Positions 21,100 through 29,203 of a stretch of DNA of 64,000 nucleotides are shown one piece after another. The stretch lies in NCBI RefSeq assembly GCF_015278255.1, contig NZ_JADIJC010000001.1, positions 1 through 64,000 of the forward strand, written 5' to 3'. The translations under genes were made by a program, and so were the position numbers. This DNA is from Microbacterium hibisci (GTDB taxonomy: Bacteria; Actinomycetota; Actinomycetes; Actinomycetales; Microbacteriaceae). Every line of letters starts with the position of its first letter. The stretch's first letter is position 1. Under the pieces are notes generated by a model. The model was given only the letters and a program-made list of their open reading frames with translations, made no database searches and was not told where the DNA came from.

Positions 21100-21776
21100 A
21101 CCGGCACCGCCGTGGTCGCCGTCGCGGCCCGTCGTGCTCGCACGGCGACGAGCACGCCGGCGGCGATGAGACCCTGGCCGAGGCAGTAGGTGAGCATGAC
21201 GAGCGGGCTTGTCCAGCCGGGCATGGCCTCGGGGAGGAACAGCCGGAACGCGAGGATCGAGTCCGACGCGAGGAAGAAGACGCCGCCCCACACGATGAGC
21301 GGATGGCAGCGGGATGCCGCGACCGCCGTGCCGCCGAGCACCAGGCCGTACGCGGCGACGGCGACGGCGAGAACCCCGAGGTGCGGCCAGAGCACGGCGA
21401 GCAGCACGACCCACCACAGCCCGTAGACCGCGGCCCACAGCGGGACGCGGCGGACGGCGAGCAGCTGCCAGAACAGCCAGATGTAGCAGAGGTGCGCCAG
21501 GCCGAAGAAGAGCAGCATCATCGGCACGGTGGGCAGCCAGGGCACGAACGTGCCGGCGCCGTCGCCCAGCCACGACAGCCCGACCGCGACCACGAGCAGC
21601 GTGTGCGCGCGGGTCCAGCCCGCGCCCCGCACGCCCCAGACGACCGCGAGGGCCAGCAGCGGCATCAGCGTCAGCTTGGTCGGGGCAGCGACCGCGTCGG
21701 AGCCGACCGCGAGCGCGCCCACGTGCACCAGCGACGCCGCGATGTACGGCACGAATCCGATCCAGAGCCGGTGCAT
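21096..21776 (-). CDS. YhhN/TMEM86 family lysoplasmalogenase-like membrane protein
   Basis: The 226-aa protein is almost entirely hydrophobic, with about eight predicted membrane helices, and shows YhhN-like segments such as LPMMLLFFGLAHLCYIWLF and GGVFFLASDSILAF. Relatives cleave the vinyl ether bond of lysoplasmalogens. The start at 21776 is set by GGAGGA on the minus strand; a longer start at 21806 lacks such a site. It forms a two-gene unit with the S4 protein. Confidence 0.82.
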   Translation of the reverse strand: MHRLWIGFVPYIAASLVHVGALAVGSDAVAAPTKLTLMPLLALAVVWGVRGAGWTRAHTLLVVAVGLSWLGDGAGTFVPWLPTVPMMLLFFGLAHLCYIWLFWQLLAVRRVPLWAAVYGLWWVVLLAVLWPHLGVLAVAVAAYGLVLGGTAVAASRCHPLIVWGGVFFLASDSILAFRLFLPEAMPGWTSPLVMLTYCLGQGLIAAGVLVAVRARRAATATTAVPV

Positions 21777-21869
21777 GATCCTCCTCGACGTGCAGGGCTC
21801 CACCATCGTCGCACGCGTGAGACGCGGGTTCGCGCGGCGGGTTGGCGGGCGAGTGTCGTGCGGTGGCGG

Positions 21870-22457
21870 TCAGCTCGCGAGATCGAGGGAGACGATCGCG
21901 AGGTGCGGCTTCGGCCGGGCGACCTCGCGGAACCCCGCCTCCTGGAACGTCGACAGCACGCCGTGGAACAGCTCGTTGGAGGGAATCTTGCGGCCGGCGT
22001 CGGGGTCGAGCGGGTAGGCCTCGATCACCCGGGCTCCGCTGCGGCGCGCGTAGTCGATCGCCGCGTCGAGCAGCTGGGCGTTGAGCCCCTGCTGGCGGTG
22101 CTCCTTACGCACGACGAAGCAGCTCACCGCCCACACGGAGTCGTCGTCCCACGGCTCGGCTGAGTTCGCCGAGAAGTTCTTCGTGCGCCCGAGGCGCACC
22201 TGCCGAGTCCGCGGGCCGACGCGCACCCAGCCGGCGGCCTCGCCGTCGACGTAGGCGATGAGGGCGGGCGGCGGCCCCGCGTCGATCTCGTCGCGCAGCA
22301 TCCTCTCCCGCTCCGGCTTGGACGTCTTCTGCCACTCGGAGTTCGGGATCATCCACCACTGGCATTGGCAGCCGGGCCCGTCGCCTCCGCCCGTCAGCGC
22401 GTGCTGGGCGTCGTCGAAGCGGTCGGCGGTGGCCGGTTCGATCGTGATGTTCGCCAT
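21870..22457 (-). CDS. GNAT family N-acetyltransferase
   Basis: The 195-aa protein has the acetyl-CoA loop VRKEHRQQGLNAQLLDAAI and an N-terminal CQCQWWMIP segment seen in a common actinobacterial GNAT group. The C-terminal AYPLDPDAGRKIPSNELFHG is also typical of that group. The substrate is unknown. It is the last gene before tRNA-Pro and is transcribed away from it. Confidence 0.85.
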   Translation of the reverse strand: MANITIEPATADRFDDAQHALTGGGDGPGCQCQWWMIPNSEWQKTSKPERERMLRDEIDAGPPPALIAYVDGEAAGWVRVGPRTRQVRLGRTKNFSANSAEPWDDDSVWAVSCFVVRKEHRQQGLNAQLLDAAIDYARRSGARVIEAYPLDPDAGRKIPSNELFHGVLSTFQEAGFREVARPKPHLAIVSLDLAS

Positions 22458-22525
22458 GGCGCGACGCTATCCCGCCCCACCGACACCGGCAAGGACGACG
22501 GATGCCACGCCCGGGCGCTCCTCGG

Positions 22526-22555
22526 TTCGCGACGCCCCCGCGGAGCGGGTAGGAT
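22526..22555 (+). promoter_or_regulatory. Probable promoter of tRNA-Pro
   Basis: TTCGCG (22526-22531) and TAGGAT (22550-22555) are 18 bp apart and lie 32 bases before the mature tRNA. The -10 box has the same sequence as the TAGGAT boxes before pyrG and parA in this window. Confidence 0.5.
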
Positions 22556-22587
22556 GGGGGAGTTGTCCGCGCGCAGGTGCGGCGCAA

Positions 22588-22661
<74 letters not shown>

Positions 22662-22666
22662 CCGGA

Positions 22667-22698
22667 AAGTCCCGGGAACCTAAGGGTTCCCGGGACTT
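22667..22698 (+). terminator. Terminator of tRNA-Pro
   Basis: A perfect 14-bp stem (22667-22680 with 22685-22698) closes a 4-nt loop and is followed by CTTAGTT. It lies 5 nt after the tRNA. Confidence 0.88.
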
Positions 22699-22843
22699 CT
22701 TAGTTGGTGAAACTTGACCACGTCATCGCAATGCCATCTTTTTGACCGCTTCAGCGCCGTATCTCGACGCAGCCGCTCGAGTGGCTCGACTTCCTTCCGG
22801 TTGCTTCCGAACGGTGGGGCGATGTCCTACGCACCTACCGGGT

Positions 22844-23083
22844 ATGGACGCCATCGACACCGCGACCCTCGAACTCTGGGGGCTGGAGAGACTCCTCAGT
22901 ATCAACGAGGTCGCGGCATACCTTCGCGTCTCGGTTTCGACCATCTACGAATGGCGGATGAAAGGCGATGCGCCGGAGGCCCATCGCTATGGCAAGCACC
23001 TGACCTTCGCGGCGTCGGATGTGCGCGCGTGGGTGGATGCGCACCGCGAGTCGGGCGCACGATCGCCTGCCGATCCGCGGTGA
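22844..23083 (+). CDS. Excisionase-like helix-turn-helix protein
   Basis: The 79-aa protein has the MerR/AlpA-like winged helix of excisionases (LLSINEVAAYLRVSVSTIYEW, then HRYGKHLTFAASDVRAWVDAHR). It would bend DNA at the attachment site and bias the adjacent integrase toward excision (family knowledge). ATG 22844 was chosen because the preceding residues show no conservation; there is no strong RBS. The integrase starts 4 nt after the stop, a standard xis-int pair. The upstream 180 bp is AT-richer than the chromosome around it. Confidence 0.82.
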   Translation: MDAIDTATLELWGLERLLSINEVAAYLRVSVSTIYEWRMKGDAPEAHRYGKHLTFAASDVRAWVDAHRESGARSPADPR

Positions 23084-23087
23084 CACG

Positions 23088-24275
23088 ATGAGCCGCGCGC
23101 GTCTCGCCATGGGCACGTTCGGCGAGATCGGATTCCTCGCTGCCGAGCACGGTCGTGTGATCGCCAGGGCGCGGTATCGCGATTGGGATGGCCGGACCAG
23201 GCTTGTCCAGGTCACCGCAGAAACCCGCGCGCTCGCCGAGCGTGCACTGAAGATGAAACTGTCGACGAGGAGCCTGTTCCAGCCCTCGACCTCCGTTCTT
23301 ACGCCCGACAGCTTGTTCTCGCATCTCGTCGATTACTGGCTGGACGACGTGGATCAGGAGGGGCGGCTGTCGACAACTACACGCCAGTTGTACGAGCGCA
23401 ACATGCGGACTCTCGTCATGCCGGCGCTCGGCAATCTGACGCTCCGCGAGATCGGCGTCGCACGTTGCGATCAGCTCCTCAAGCAGCTGAACAAGCGAAG
23501 TTACAGCCGAGCGAAGCATGCACGCGTCGTGCTGCGCCTGGCATTCGGCCTCGCCGTTCGCCACGAAGTCTTGCCGCGAAATCCGATGGACCATGTCGCG
23601 CGGCTGCACCGGAGATCGAGTACGCCAGATGCGCTGACCATGGTTGAGGTGACGGCGATCCGCACGGCGATCGCGGTGTGGGAGGGAGGCCGCGCGATCT
23701 CAGGGCCGAAGCCGGACGGGCAGCTGGGCGGAATCGTGGAGGTCATGCTGGGAACGTCTGCGCGCATCGGCGAGGTGCTCGCGATTCGACGCCGGGATAT
23801 CGACATCACGAGTGCGGTTCCCTCGATTCGCATCGCCGGCACGATCGTCAGCAACAAGGGCGAGCCCACACGACGGCAGGACCATCCGAAAACCGCCAAG
23901 TCGCGGCGCACTGTAGCGATTCCCACGTTCACGGCCGAGGCTGTCCGTCGGCGGTTGGCCAGTCTCAGTGATCCGTCGCTCGACGCTCTGCTCTTCTGCA
24001 GCCGGGAGGGTACTCCGTTGACGACGAACAATGTGCGGCGCCAGCTGCGACGAGTGATGGATATCGCCGGCATCACCGGCGTCACGCCGCACGCATTCCG
24101 CCGCACGGTCGCGACCGCGATCAATGAGCAGGCCGGCGTCGAGCTCGCGGCGGAATTGCTGGGCCATACCGATCCGAAGATCACCGTGCAGCACTACATC
24201 CGACGAAACGAGATGGTGAATCCGTCCACCGCCGAGATGCTCGACCGCGCGTTCGCTAAAGATCAGCCCACGTGA
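23088..24275 (+). CDS. Phage-type tyrosine integrase
   Basis: The 395-aa integrase has an N-terminal arm-binding region, a SAM-like core-binding domain (TTRQLYERNMRTLVMPAL) and a catalytic domain. Active-site residues are Arg226 in SARIGEVL, His335 and Arg338 in TPHAFRR, His360 in LGHTD, and Tyr370 as nucleophile. It faces away from tRNA-Pro 430 bp downstream of it, the normal layout of an element inserted in that tRNA. No second copy of the tRNA 3' end was found by eye within the window. Confidence 0.93.
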   Translation: MSRARLAMGTFGEIGFLAAEHGRVIARARYRDWDGRTRLVQVTAETRALAERALKMKLSTRSLFQPSTSVLTPDSLFSHLVDYWLDDVDQEGRLSTTTRQLYERNMRTLVMPALGNLTLREIGVARCDQLLKQLNKRSYSRAKHARVVLRLAFGLAVRHEVLPRNPMDHVARLHRRSSTPDALTMVEVTAIRTAIAVWEGGRAISGPKPDGQLGGIVEVMLGTSARIGEVLAIRRRDIDITSAVPSIRIAGTIVSNKGEPTRRQDHPKTAKSRRTVAIPTFTAEAVRRRLASLSDPSLDALLFCSREGTPLTTNNVRRQLRRVMDIAGITGVTPHAFRRTVATAINEQAGVELAAELLGHTDPKITVQHYIRRNEMVNPSTAEMLDRAFAKDQPT

Positions 24276-24290
24276 GAACGATGGTCGGGG

Positions 24291-24569
24291 TCACTGTCGT
24301 GGCGTCGGTGCGCCCCAGCTCGCGATCGGTCCGCCGTTCGGGCCGTGACTGCGCAGAAACGCGCCGTGCACCCGCTCGCAGGCGAGCTGGAGGGTTGTTG
24401 ACCAACCGATGACCTCGCCCCGAAAGCTGACGCGGTAACGGAGGTCGGTCGCACTCACGCGACGCAGCTCGACGGTGCCATATACGCGGTCGAACGTGTC
24501 GGCCAAGCTCCACGTACCCGTCGGACCTTCCTGCGCTGCGAGAAGCGGGTGCCATCGCCGCCCGGCCAT
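24291..24569 (-). CDS. Small hypothetical protein of the integrated element
   Basis: A 92-aa product starts at 24569 after a strong GGAGGGAGG on the minus strand. It is beta-rich and basic (FDRVYGTVELRRVSATDLRYRV) with no domain I recognise. It converges on the integrase with a 15-bp gap. Its shape resembles small conserved cargo proteins of actinobacterial elements, and the function is unknown. Confidence 0.65.
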   Translation of the reverse strand: MAGRRWHPLLAAQEGPTGTWSLADTFDRVYGTVELRRVSATDLRYRVSFRGEVIGWSTTLQLACERVHGAFLRSHGPNGGPIASWGAPTPRQ

Positions 24570-24664
24570 TGGGCTTCCTCCCTCCGGCCGGATACAGATG
24601 AGCGTAGAACGGGTCGCAGACATCGCCGGCCGACTGTTGGGCGCGGCACGCGCACCTTCCTGCT

Positions 24665-24940
24665 ATGAGCGATCGTGAGCGCGCTGACGCTGTCCTGGAG
24701 CACCTGGCTGTGCTCGCGTTCCTGTATTACCCCGGCATCGAGGTGGATGATCCGAGCTACAGCCTTGGGGAGGATATTGACTGGTGCCTCGCGCGGCTCG
24801 GTGACGTGTCCGACGCGGAGCGGGAACGCATGCGGGCCCTCTTCGAGCGAGCGATCACGGACCCCACCGCGACCCGCGAAGAGCTGTTCACAGCGCTCGC
24901 CGAACTCGACGGCGTGCTCATCGCGGATCACCATGAGTGA
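24665..24940 (+). CDS. Small acidic hypothetical protein of the integrated element
   Basis: The 91-aa product is strongly acidic and helical (DPSYSLGEDIDWCLARLGDV, then LFTALAELDGVLI). No RBS is obvious before ATG 24665. It overlaps the next gene, which encodes a very basic protein, by 8 nt. An acidic partner translated with a basic one suggests they bind each other (inference). No known family was recognised. Confidence 0.7.
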   Translation: MSDRERADAVLEHLAVLAFLYYPGIEVDDPSYSLGEDIDWCLARLGDVSDAERERMRALFERAITDPTATREELFTALAELDGVLIADHHE

Positions 24941-25895
24941 CGCGCAGCCGGACAATGACGAGTCCGCGGCGCGGCGGGCAGCGCAGCGGAAGGCATGGAA
25001 CGACGCGCACCCGAACTACTACGCCGAGTACCGTGACCGGAATCGTGAGCAGATCCGGCGCAAGAACCGCCAATACATGAGAGAGCAGGCCAAACGCGAA
25101 CGCGATGAGAAGGAGCGGCGCCAGAAGGGGATCGATCGCGCGAAGGCGTGGGCGAAGGAGCACCCCGAGGAGCGCCAGCAAGCACGCGAGCGGTACAAGC
25201 AGAAGCATCCCGATGCGTACAAGCAGGCTCAGCGCGACTACTACTACCGGAATCGTGAGGCGATCGCCGAGCGCCGCCGCGCTCGGGAGGCCGCGGACCC
25301 GGACAAGGCAAATGAGGCGCGCCGCCGCGCAGTCGACCGCGCCAGGGCAGCCGGCCGCGAATCGACCTGGTTACCTACTCCAGATCAGCGGGCGACGTAT
25401 CGCCAGCGTGAGAACGAAGCGAGGCGTATGGCGCGTCGTCGTGCCCGTGCCGGGCTGCCGGAACGCCAGCTGCACCGTGTGCACGCGCCGGAGCGACGCC
25501 ACAACGATGCCGCGGCGGACGCGTTCTTCGCGCAGGAGCGCACCGGCGAGGACATCGTGCTGATCCGCGCTCAGGATGAGCCGACTCCGCCGGACCTGGT
25601 CCACGCCCTGCAGGAGAGATCGGAGAACCGCCGTGTGGTGCGGGAGATCCTGGCGATCGCCGAGGAGTACTTCGCCGATCATGAGGTCGAGCTGCGGGCG
25701 CGGGTCGCCGAGGTCTCTCGGGCGCGTTTCCGAGGCGGGATGCTGCCCCTTGACGTGTACACGGAGCCGCGCCGTCATGCGCTGGAGTTCGCGAGCCGTG
25801 GCTACCTGCGGGCGAGCGTCGCTTCCCCTACGTCGTCGTTGACGGTCTTTCGTTGGCTTACCATGGCCCGGCTTTGGGCGTCCCAACGCTTGTGA
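24933..25895 (+). CDS. Highly basic coiled-coil protein with Y/N/R helical repeats; C-terminus probably altered
   Basis: The 320-aa product starts MSDAQPDNDE and continues with a long Arg/Lys/Glu helix holding repeats like YYAEYRDRNREQIRRKN and YKQAQRDYYYRNREAI, spaced about 24-60 residues apart. Similar segments precede nuclease domains in some phage proteins, but no HNH cysteines or histidines are present, so no nuclease is claimed. The last 20-25 residues (ASPTSSLTVFRWLT onward) overlap a hydrolase remnant read in another frame. The original C-terminus was probably lost at a recombination junction near 25810-25850. Confidence 0.65.
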   Translation: MSDAQPDNDESAARRAAQRKAWNDAHPNYYAEYRDRNREQIRRKNRQYMREQAKRERDEKERRQKGIDRAKAWAKEHPEERQQARERYKQKHPDAYKQAQRDYYYRNREAIAERRRAREAADPDKANEARRRAVDRARAAGRESTWLPTPDQRATYRQRENEARRMARRRARAGLPERQLHRVHAPERRHNDAAADAFFAQERTGEDIVLIRAQDEPTPPDLVHALQERSENRRVVREILAIAEEYFADHEVELRARVAEVSRARFRGGMLPLDVYTEPRRHALEFASRGYLRASVASPTSSLTVFRWLTMARLWASQRL

Positions 25896-26095
25896 TCCAT
25901 TCGAGAGGCGACGATGAGATTCCCTTCGACCTCACACGCGACTTCGTGAGTGCGCATGCGAACGTCACTCTTGTCGAGACGGCTGAAGCGCCCCACGGTT
26001 GGGAGGCCAACGGCAGCCCCGATACCTTCAGTTCGGCACTTGGGTCGGCGCTTGCGCCTGGCACGGGGATCAACCTCATCCCGGAGCGACCGTAG
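25823..26095 (+). pseudogene. C-terminal remnant of an alpha/beta-hydrolase
   Basis: This frame encodes the end of an alpha/beta-hydrolase: the strand VPTLVIHSRGDDEIPFD with the usual acid position, and EAPHGWE with the catalytic histidine context. The nucleophile elbow and N-terminal two thirds are missing, and the frame is closed by a stop at 25751-25753 upstream. The TAG stop lies inside the acceptor-stem/D-arm start of the tRNA-Arg remnant. Together with the altered neighbour it marks a deletion or insertion boundary. Confidence 0.7.
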
Positions 26096-26162
26096 TTTAG
26101 CTGGCGAGCCCGTGCGTCTGTTTACGGATCAGAAGGTTAGGGGTTCGAGTCCTTCGGGCGCG
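26086..26162 (+). pseudogene. Degenerate tRNA-Arg (ACG)
   Basis: The 3' half reads like an actinobacterial tRNA-Arg(ACG): anticodon loop TTACGGA (26122-26128) with ACG, then TCAGAAGGTTAGGGGTTCGA and an acceptor arm CGGGCGC. The 5' acceptor GCGACCG has one mismatch, about six extra bases separate the D-arm from the anticodon stem, the anticodon stem has a T-T pair, and one base is missing from the 3' T-stem. It is unlikely to be charged. It may be a decayed tRNA or an attachment-site scar. Confidence 0.72.
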
Positions 26163-26185
26163 CACTGTGTTGAGACAGTACTGAT

Positions 26186-26215
26186 CGAAAACCCGCGGAT
26201 TTCCGCGGGTTTTCG
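26186..26215 (+). terminator. Terminator behind the tRNA-Arg remnant
   Basis: A 13-bp stem (26186-26198 with 26203-26215) with ATTT loop and a trailing TGTTT lies 23 bp after the tRNA-like sequence. Its survival supports the view that a real tRNA gene once stood here. From 26216 to the aspA stop at 26339 nothing else was recognised. Confidence 0.8.
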
Positions 26216-26338
26216 TGTTTCTGGAGCGGGTCGCTTCGAACGCGCCATCGCATCCCGCTGACCCAGGGCTACGGACTCGCGTCCTGAAGCTCTGCCGCAA
26301 AGGGAGACGGCTCCTGTACCTGCCACCGGAGTGAAGTG

Positions 26339-27739
26339 TCAGTTCAGCGTCAGGCCGCCGGCGATGAGTGCGGATGCCTCATCAGAGGAGAGATAGCCGC
26401 GCTCGAGGACGACGTCGAGCACCGATCGACGCGAACGCATGGCCTCCGTCGCCACTTCGGAGGCTGCGGCGTAGCCGATGACGGGGCTCAGCGCCGTCGC
26501 GAGCCCGATGCCCGATGCGGCGAATTCACGGAGATTGTCCTCCTGGGCGTGAATATCGTCCACGCAGTCGAGCGCCAACGACTCGAAGGCGATCGCGAGA
26601 TGCCGGATTCCGCGCAGAAGGCTGCTCGCGATGACCGGTTCGAAGGCGTTGAGCTGCAGCTGGCCGGCCTCCGCGGCGACGGTCACGGTGAGGTCCAGGC
26701 CGATGATCTCGAAGGCCACCTGATTCACGAGCTCTGGAATGACCGGGTTGACCTTCCCCGGCATAATGCTCGATCCCGCTTGCCGCGCGGGCAGTGAGAT
26801 CTCGGCGAGACCGGCGCGGGGCCCGGACGACAGCAGTCTGAGGTCATTGCAGACCTTCGACATCTTCACCGCGGCTCGCTTGACCGTCGCCGAGAGAAGC
26901 ACGAACGCGCCGCAGTCCTGGGTCGCTTCGACGAGATCGGCGGCGGTGACCAGCGGCAGTTCCGTGATTCCTTCGAGGTGTCCGCGCACGAGTTCCGCAT
27001 ACTGGGGATGGGTGTTCACGCCCGTGCCGATCGCGGTCGCACCGAGATTGATCTCGTGAAGATGCGCCATGGCCTCTCGGAGGCGGGCCTGGTCCTCTCC
27101 GATCATGATCTCATAGGTGCGGAACTCCTGGCCGAGCGTCATGGGGACGGCATCCTGAAGCTGCGTTCTGCCGACCTTCACGATCCCGCGGAACTCCGCC
27201 GCCTTCCGTCCGAAGGCCTGCTTCAGGGTCTGCATCGAGACCAGAAGCTGCTGGGACGACTCGAGAAGCGCGAGCTTCACAGCGGTCGGATAGACGTCGT
27301 TGGTGGACTGGCCGAGGTTCAGGTGCTCGTTCGGATGGAGCACCTCGTAGGCTCCCCGCGGGTAGCCGAGATGCTCCAGGGCGATGTTCGCGATCACTTC
27401 ATTCGCGTTCATGTTGGTCGACGTTCCGGCTCCCCCTTGGACGAGGCTCACGGGGAACTGCTCGTCGAAATCGCCGACGATCACGCGATCGCACGCCTGG
27501 TCGATGGCGAATGCCTTGTCGGGGTCGAGCAGGCCGAGGTCGCGGTTGGCGCGCGCGGCGGCCTTCTTCACCTGACCGAGCGCGCGAACGAGGGCACGGC
27601 TGTCCCCGACTCGATCGCCACCCAGACGGAAGTTGCGCATGGCCCGCGCGGTGTGCACGCCCCAGTACGCTTCTGCGGGCACATCGCACCCGCCGAGGAC
27701 GTCGTGCTCGCGGCGGGTGGGCGGGGCGGACTCCGTCAT
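26339..27739 (-). CDS. aspA: Aspartate ammonia-lyase-type enzyme
   Basis: The 466-aa member of the aspartase/fumarase superfamily has the signature GSSIMPGKVNP and the upstream GGAGTSTNMNANEVIAN and NEHLNLGQSTNDVYPTA blocks. These favour aspartase or fumarase over argininosuccinate lyase. ATG 27739 was chosen because it overlaps the hisD-like stop by 4 nt, placing both in one operon. In this catabolic setting it could remove ammonia from aspartate or a related amino-dicarboxylate and deliver fumarate. The exact substrate is open. Confidence 0.85.
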   Translation of the reverse strand: MTESAPPTRREHDVLGGCDVPAEAYWGVHTARAMRNFRLGGDRVGDSRALVRALGQVKKAAARANRDLGLLDPDKAFAIDQACDRVIVGDFDEQFPVSLVQGGAGTSTNMNANEVIANIALEHLGYPRGAYEVLHPNEHLNLGQSTNDVYPTAVKLALLESSQQLLVSMQTLKQAFGRKAAEFRGIVKVGRTQLQDAVPMTLGQEFRTYEIMIGEDQARLREAMAHLHEINLGATAIGTGVNTHPQYAELVRGHLEGITELPLVTAADLVEATQDCGAFVLLSATVKRAAVKMSKVCNDLRLLSSGPRAGLAEISLPARQAGSSIMPGKVNPVIPELVNQVAFEIIGLDLTVTVAAEAGQLQLNAFEPVIASSLLRGIRHLAIAFESLALDCVDDIHAQEDNLREFAASGIGLATALSPVIGYAAASEVATEAMRSRRSVLDVVLERGYLSSDEASALIAGGLTLN

Positions 27740-29049
27740 GCGGGTTGAGGCGAGACCGCCCATGCCGGGCGCTCGCCGTCAGCCGCTGAGACGCGCGCAT
27801 CTCCTGATCGCGCGTGCCCTTCGAAGTTCTCGGCGCGCGCCGCTCGACCGAGGAGCAGCCCGAGTTCACGCGCGGCGGAGGCGTCGGTGACCTCCTGATA
27901 GGTGACTGTCTTCAGGAACTTGCCGACCCAGAGTCCGCCCGTGTATCGCGCGGCTCGGCGCGTGGGGAGGACATGGTTGGTGCCGATGATCTTGTCGCCG
28001 AAAGACACGCAGGTGTGCTGCCCGAGGAAGAGCGCTCCATAGTTCGTGAGCCGATCCAGAGCCTCACGGGGCTGCTCCGTGAAGACTTGGACGTGCTCGC
28101 TCGCGTACTCGTCGGAGACTTCGTACGCCTCGTCGAGACTGCTCACGACGATGACCTCGCCGTGCTCATGCCACGCGGGCCCTGCCACCGCGGCGGTGGG
28201 GAGGTTGGCGAGCTGTCGTTCGATCTCGGCTATGACCTCTCGGCCGAAAGCCGCCGAGGTGGTGACCAGAACAGCGGGCGAGTCCGGCCCGTGCTCGGCC
28301 TGGCTGAGCAGATCGACGGCTGTGAGAAAGGAGTCCGCGTTCGCATCGGCGATGACGAGGACCTCCGTCGGCCCCGCGAACAGATCGATACCGACCTCGC
28401 CGTACAGCTGTCTCTTCGCCTCGGCGACGTATGCGTTCCCTGGGCCGACGATGACGTCGACGGGGTCGATGGACTCGGTCCCCAGCGCCATGGCGGCGAT
28501 CGCCTGAACGCCTCCCAGGAGGTGGATCTCGTCGGCTCCGGCGAGGTGGATGGCGGCGATCGACGCGTCAGGGATCACGCCGTGCGGGGCCGGGGTCGCG
28601 GCGACGATCCGCTGTACCCCCGCCACCTTGGCCGTGACGATGGTCATGTGCGCTGACGCGAGCAGGGGGTACCTTCCGCCGGGCACGTAGGCGCCTACCG
28701 CGTCGACCGGGATGTTCTTCTGCCCGAGGAAGACCCCGGGCATCACCTCGGCCTCGAAGCCGGTCAGCGAGTCCCGCTGCAGCTCGGCGAATCGGCGCAC
28801 GTTGTGCTGCGCTGTGCGTATGTCCGCGATCGTCTGTGCCGGCACCCGTGCGATCGCGGACTCGATCTGCTCGGGCGTGAGCCTGGACGTCTCGGGCGCC
28901 CACTGGTCGAACATCTCCGAGTACCGACGGACAGCCGCATCTCCGCCGATGCGAACGTCGGCGATGACGTCGGTGACGGTCTGTCGGACGGTGTCGGCGC
29001 GGTCGTCGACGACATCGTGTCGCTCTGCGCGCTTCAGGTATTCGCTCAT
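27736..29049 (-). CDS. HisD-like NAD-dependent dehydrogenase, probably catabolic
   Basis: The 437-aa protein keeps the histidinol dehydrogenase fold: VIVGPGNAYVAEAKRQLYG, LFAGPTEVLVIAD, the catalytic Glu-His in ASEHVQVF, and GTNHVLPTRRAARY. No other his gene is nearby; aspA, a LysR regulator, a transporter and a decarboxylase surround it. HisD paralogues outside his operons oxidise other primary alcohols to acids, the best known being HpsN on dihydroxypropanesulfonate. The substrate here is unknown. ATG 29049 has AAGGAG 5 nt upstream. Transcription starts from the shared 46-bp promoter block. Confidence 0.85.
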   Translation of the reverse strand: MSEYLKRAERHDVVDDRADTVRQTVTDVIADVRIGGDAAVRRYSEMFDQWAPETSRLTPEQIESAIARVPAQTIADIRTAQHNVRRFAELQRDSLTGFEAEVMPGVFLGQKNIPVDAVGAYVPGGRYPLLASAHMTIVTAKVAGVQRIVAATPAPHGVIPDASIAAIHLAGADEIHLLGGVQAIAAMALGTESIDPVDVIVGPGNAYVAEAKRQLYGEVGIDLFAGPTEVLVIADANADSFLTAVDLLSQAEHGPDSPAVLVTTSAAFGREVIAEIERQLANLPTAAVAGPAWHEHGEVIVVSSLDEAYEVSDEYASEHVQVFTEQPREALDRLTNYGALFLGQHTCVSFGDKIIGTNHVLPTRRAARYTGGLWVGKFLKTVTYQEVTDASAARELGLLLGRAARAENFEGHARSGDARVSAADGERPAWAVSPQPA

Positions 29050-29097
29050 TCCAGCTCCTTGCCCATGCCTTGGATGCCCGTGGTGCGGCATGGGTCT

Positions 29098-29143
29098 CAG
29101 GTTAGGAATGCCCGGTGATATAAGGCAACCGCCAAATGACTTG
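29098..29143 (-). promoter_or_regulatory. hisD-like/aspA promoter with putative LysR site
   Basis: Read on the minus strand this block starts with CAAGTCATTTGGC, then a -35-like TTGCCT, 18 bp, and a -10-like TAACCT (plus-strand 29099-29104). It aligns without gaps to 30230-30275 before the MHS transporter, with 35 of 46 positions identical by eye. The conserved CAAGTCATyTGGC just upstream of -35 is where a LysR activator would be expected to bind. Confidence 0.75.
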
Positions 29144-29203
29144 CTTCAACAATCGGGTTTACTTATGGGGCAGGCTCCAGCAAGCATCCGTTTCGGAGGA
29201 AAG

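Noticed and set aside
26086-26162. Functional tRNA-Arg
   Set aside because: The spacing between D-arm and anticodon stem is about six bases too long, and the T-stem lacks a base.
27736-29049. Histidine biosynthesis gene hisD
   Set aside because: No other his genes are adjacent, and the operon partners (aspA, LysR, MHS importer, ThDP enzyme) are catabolic.
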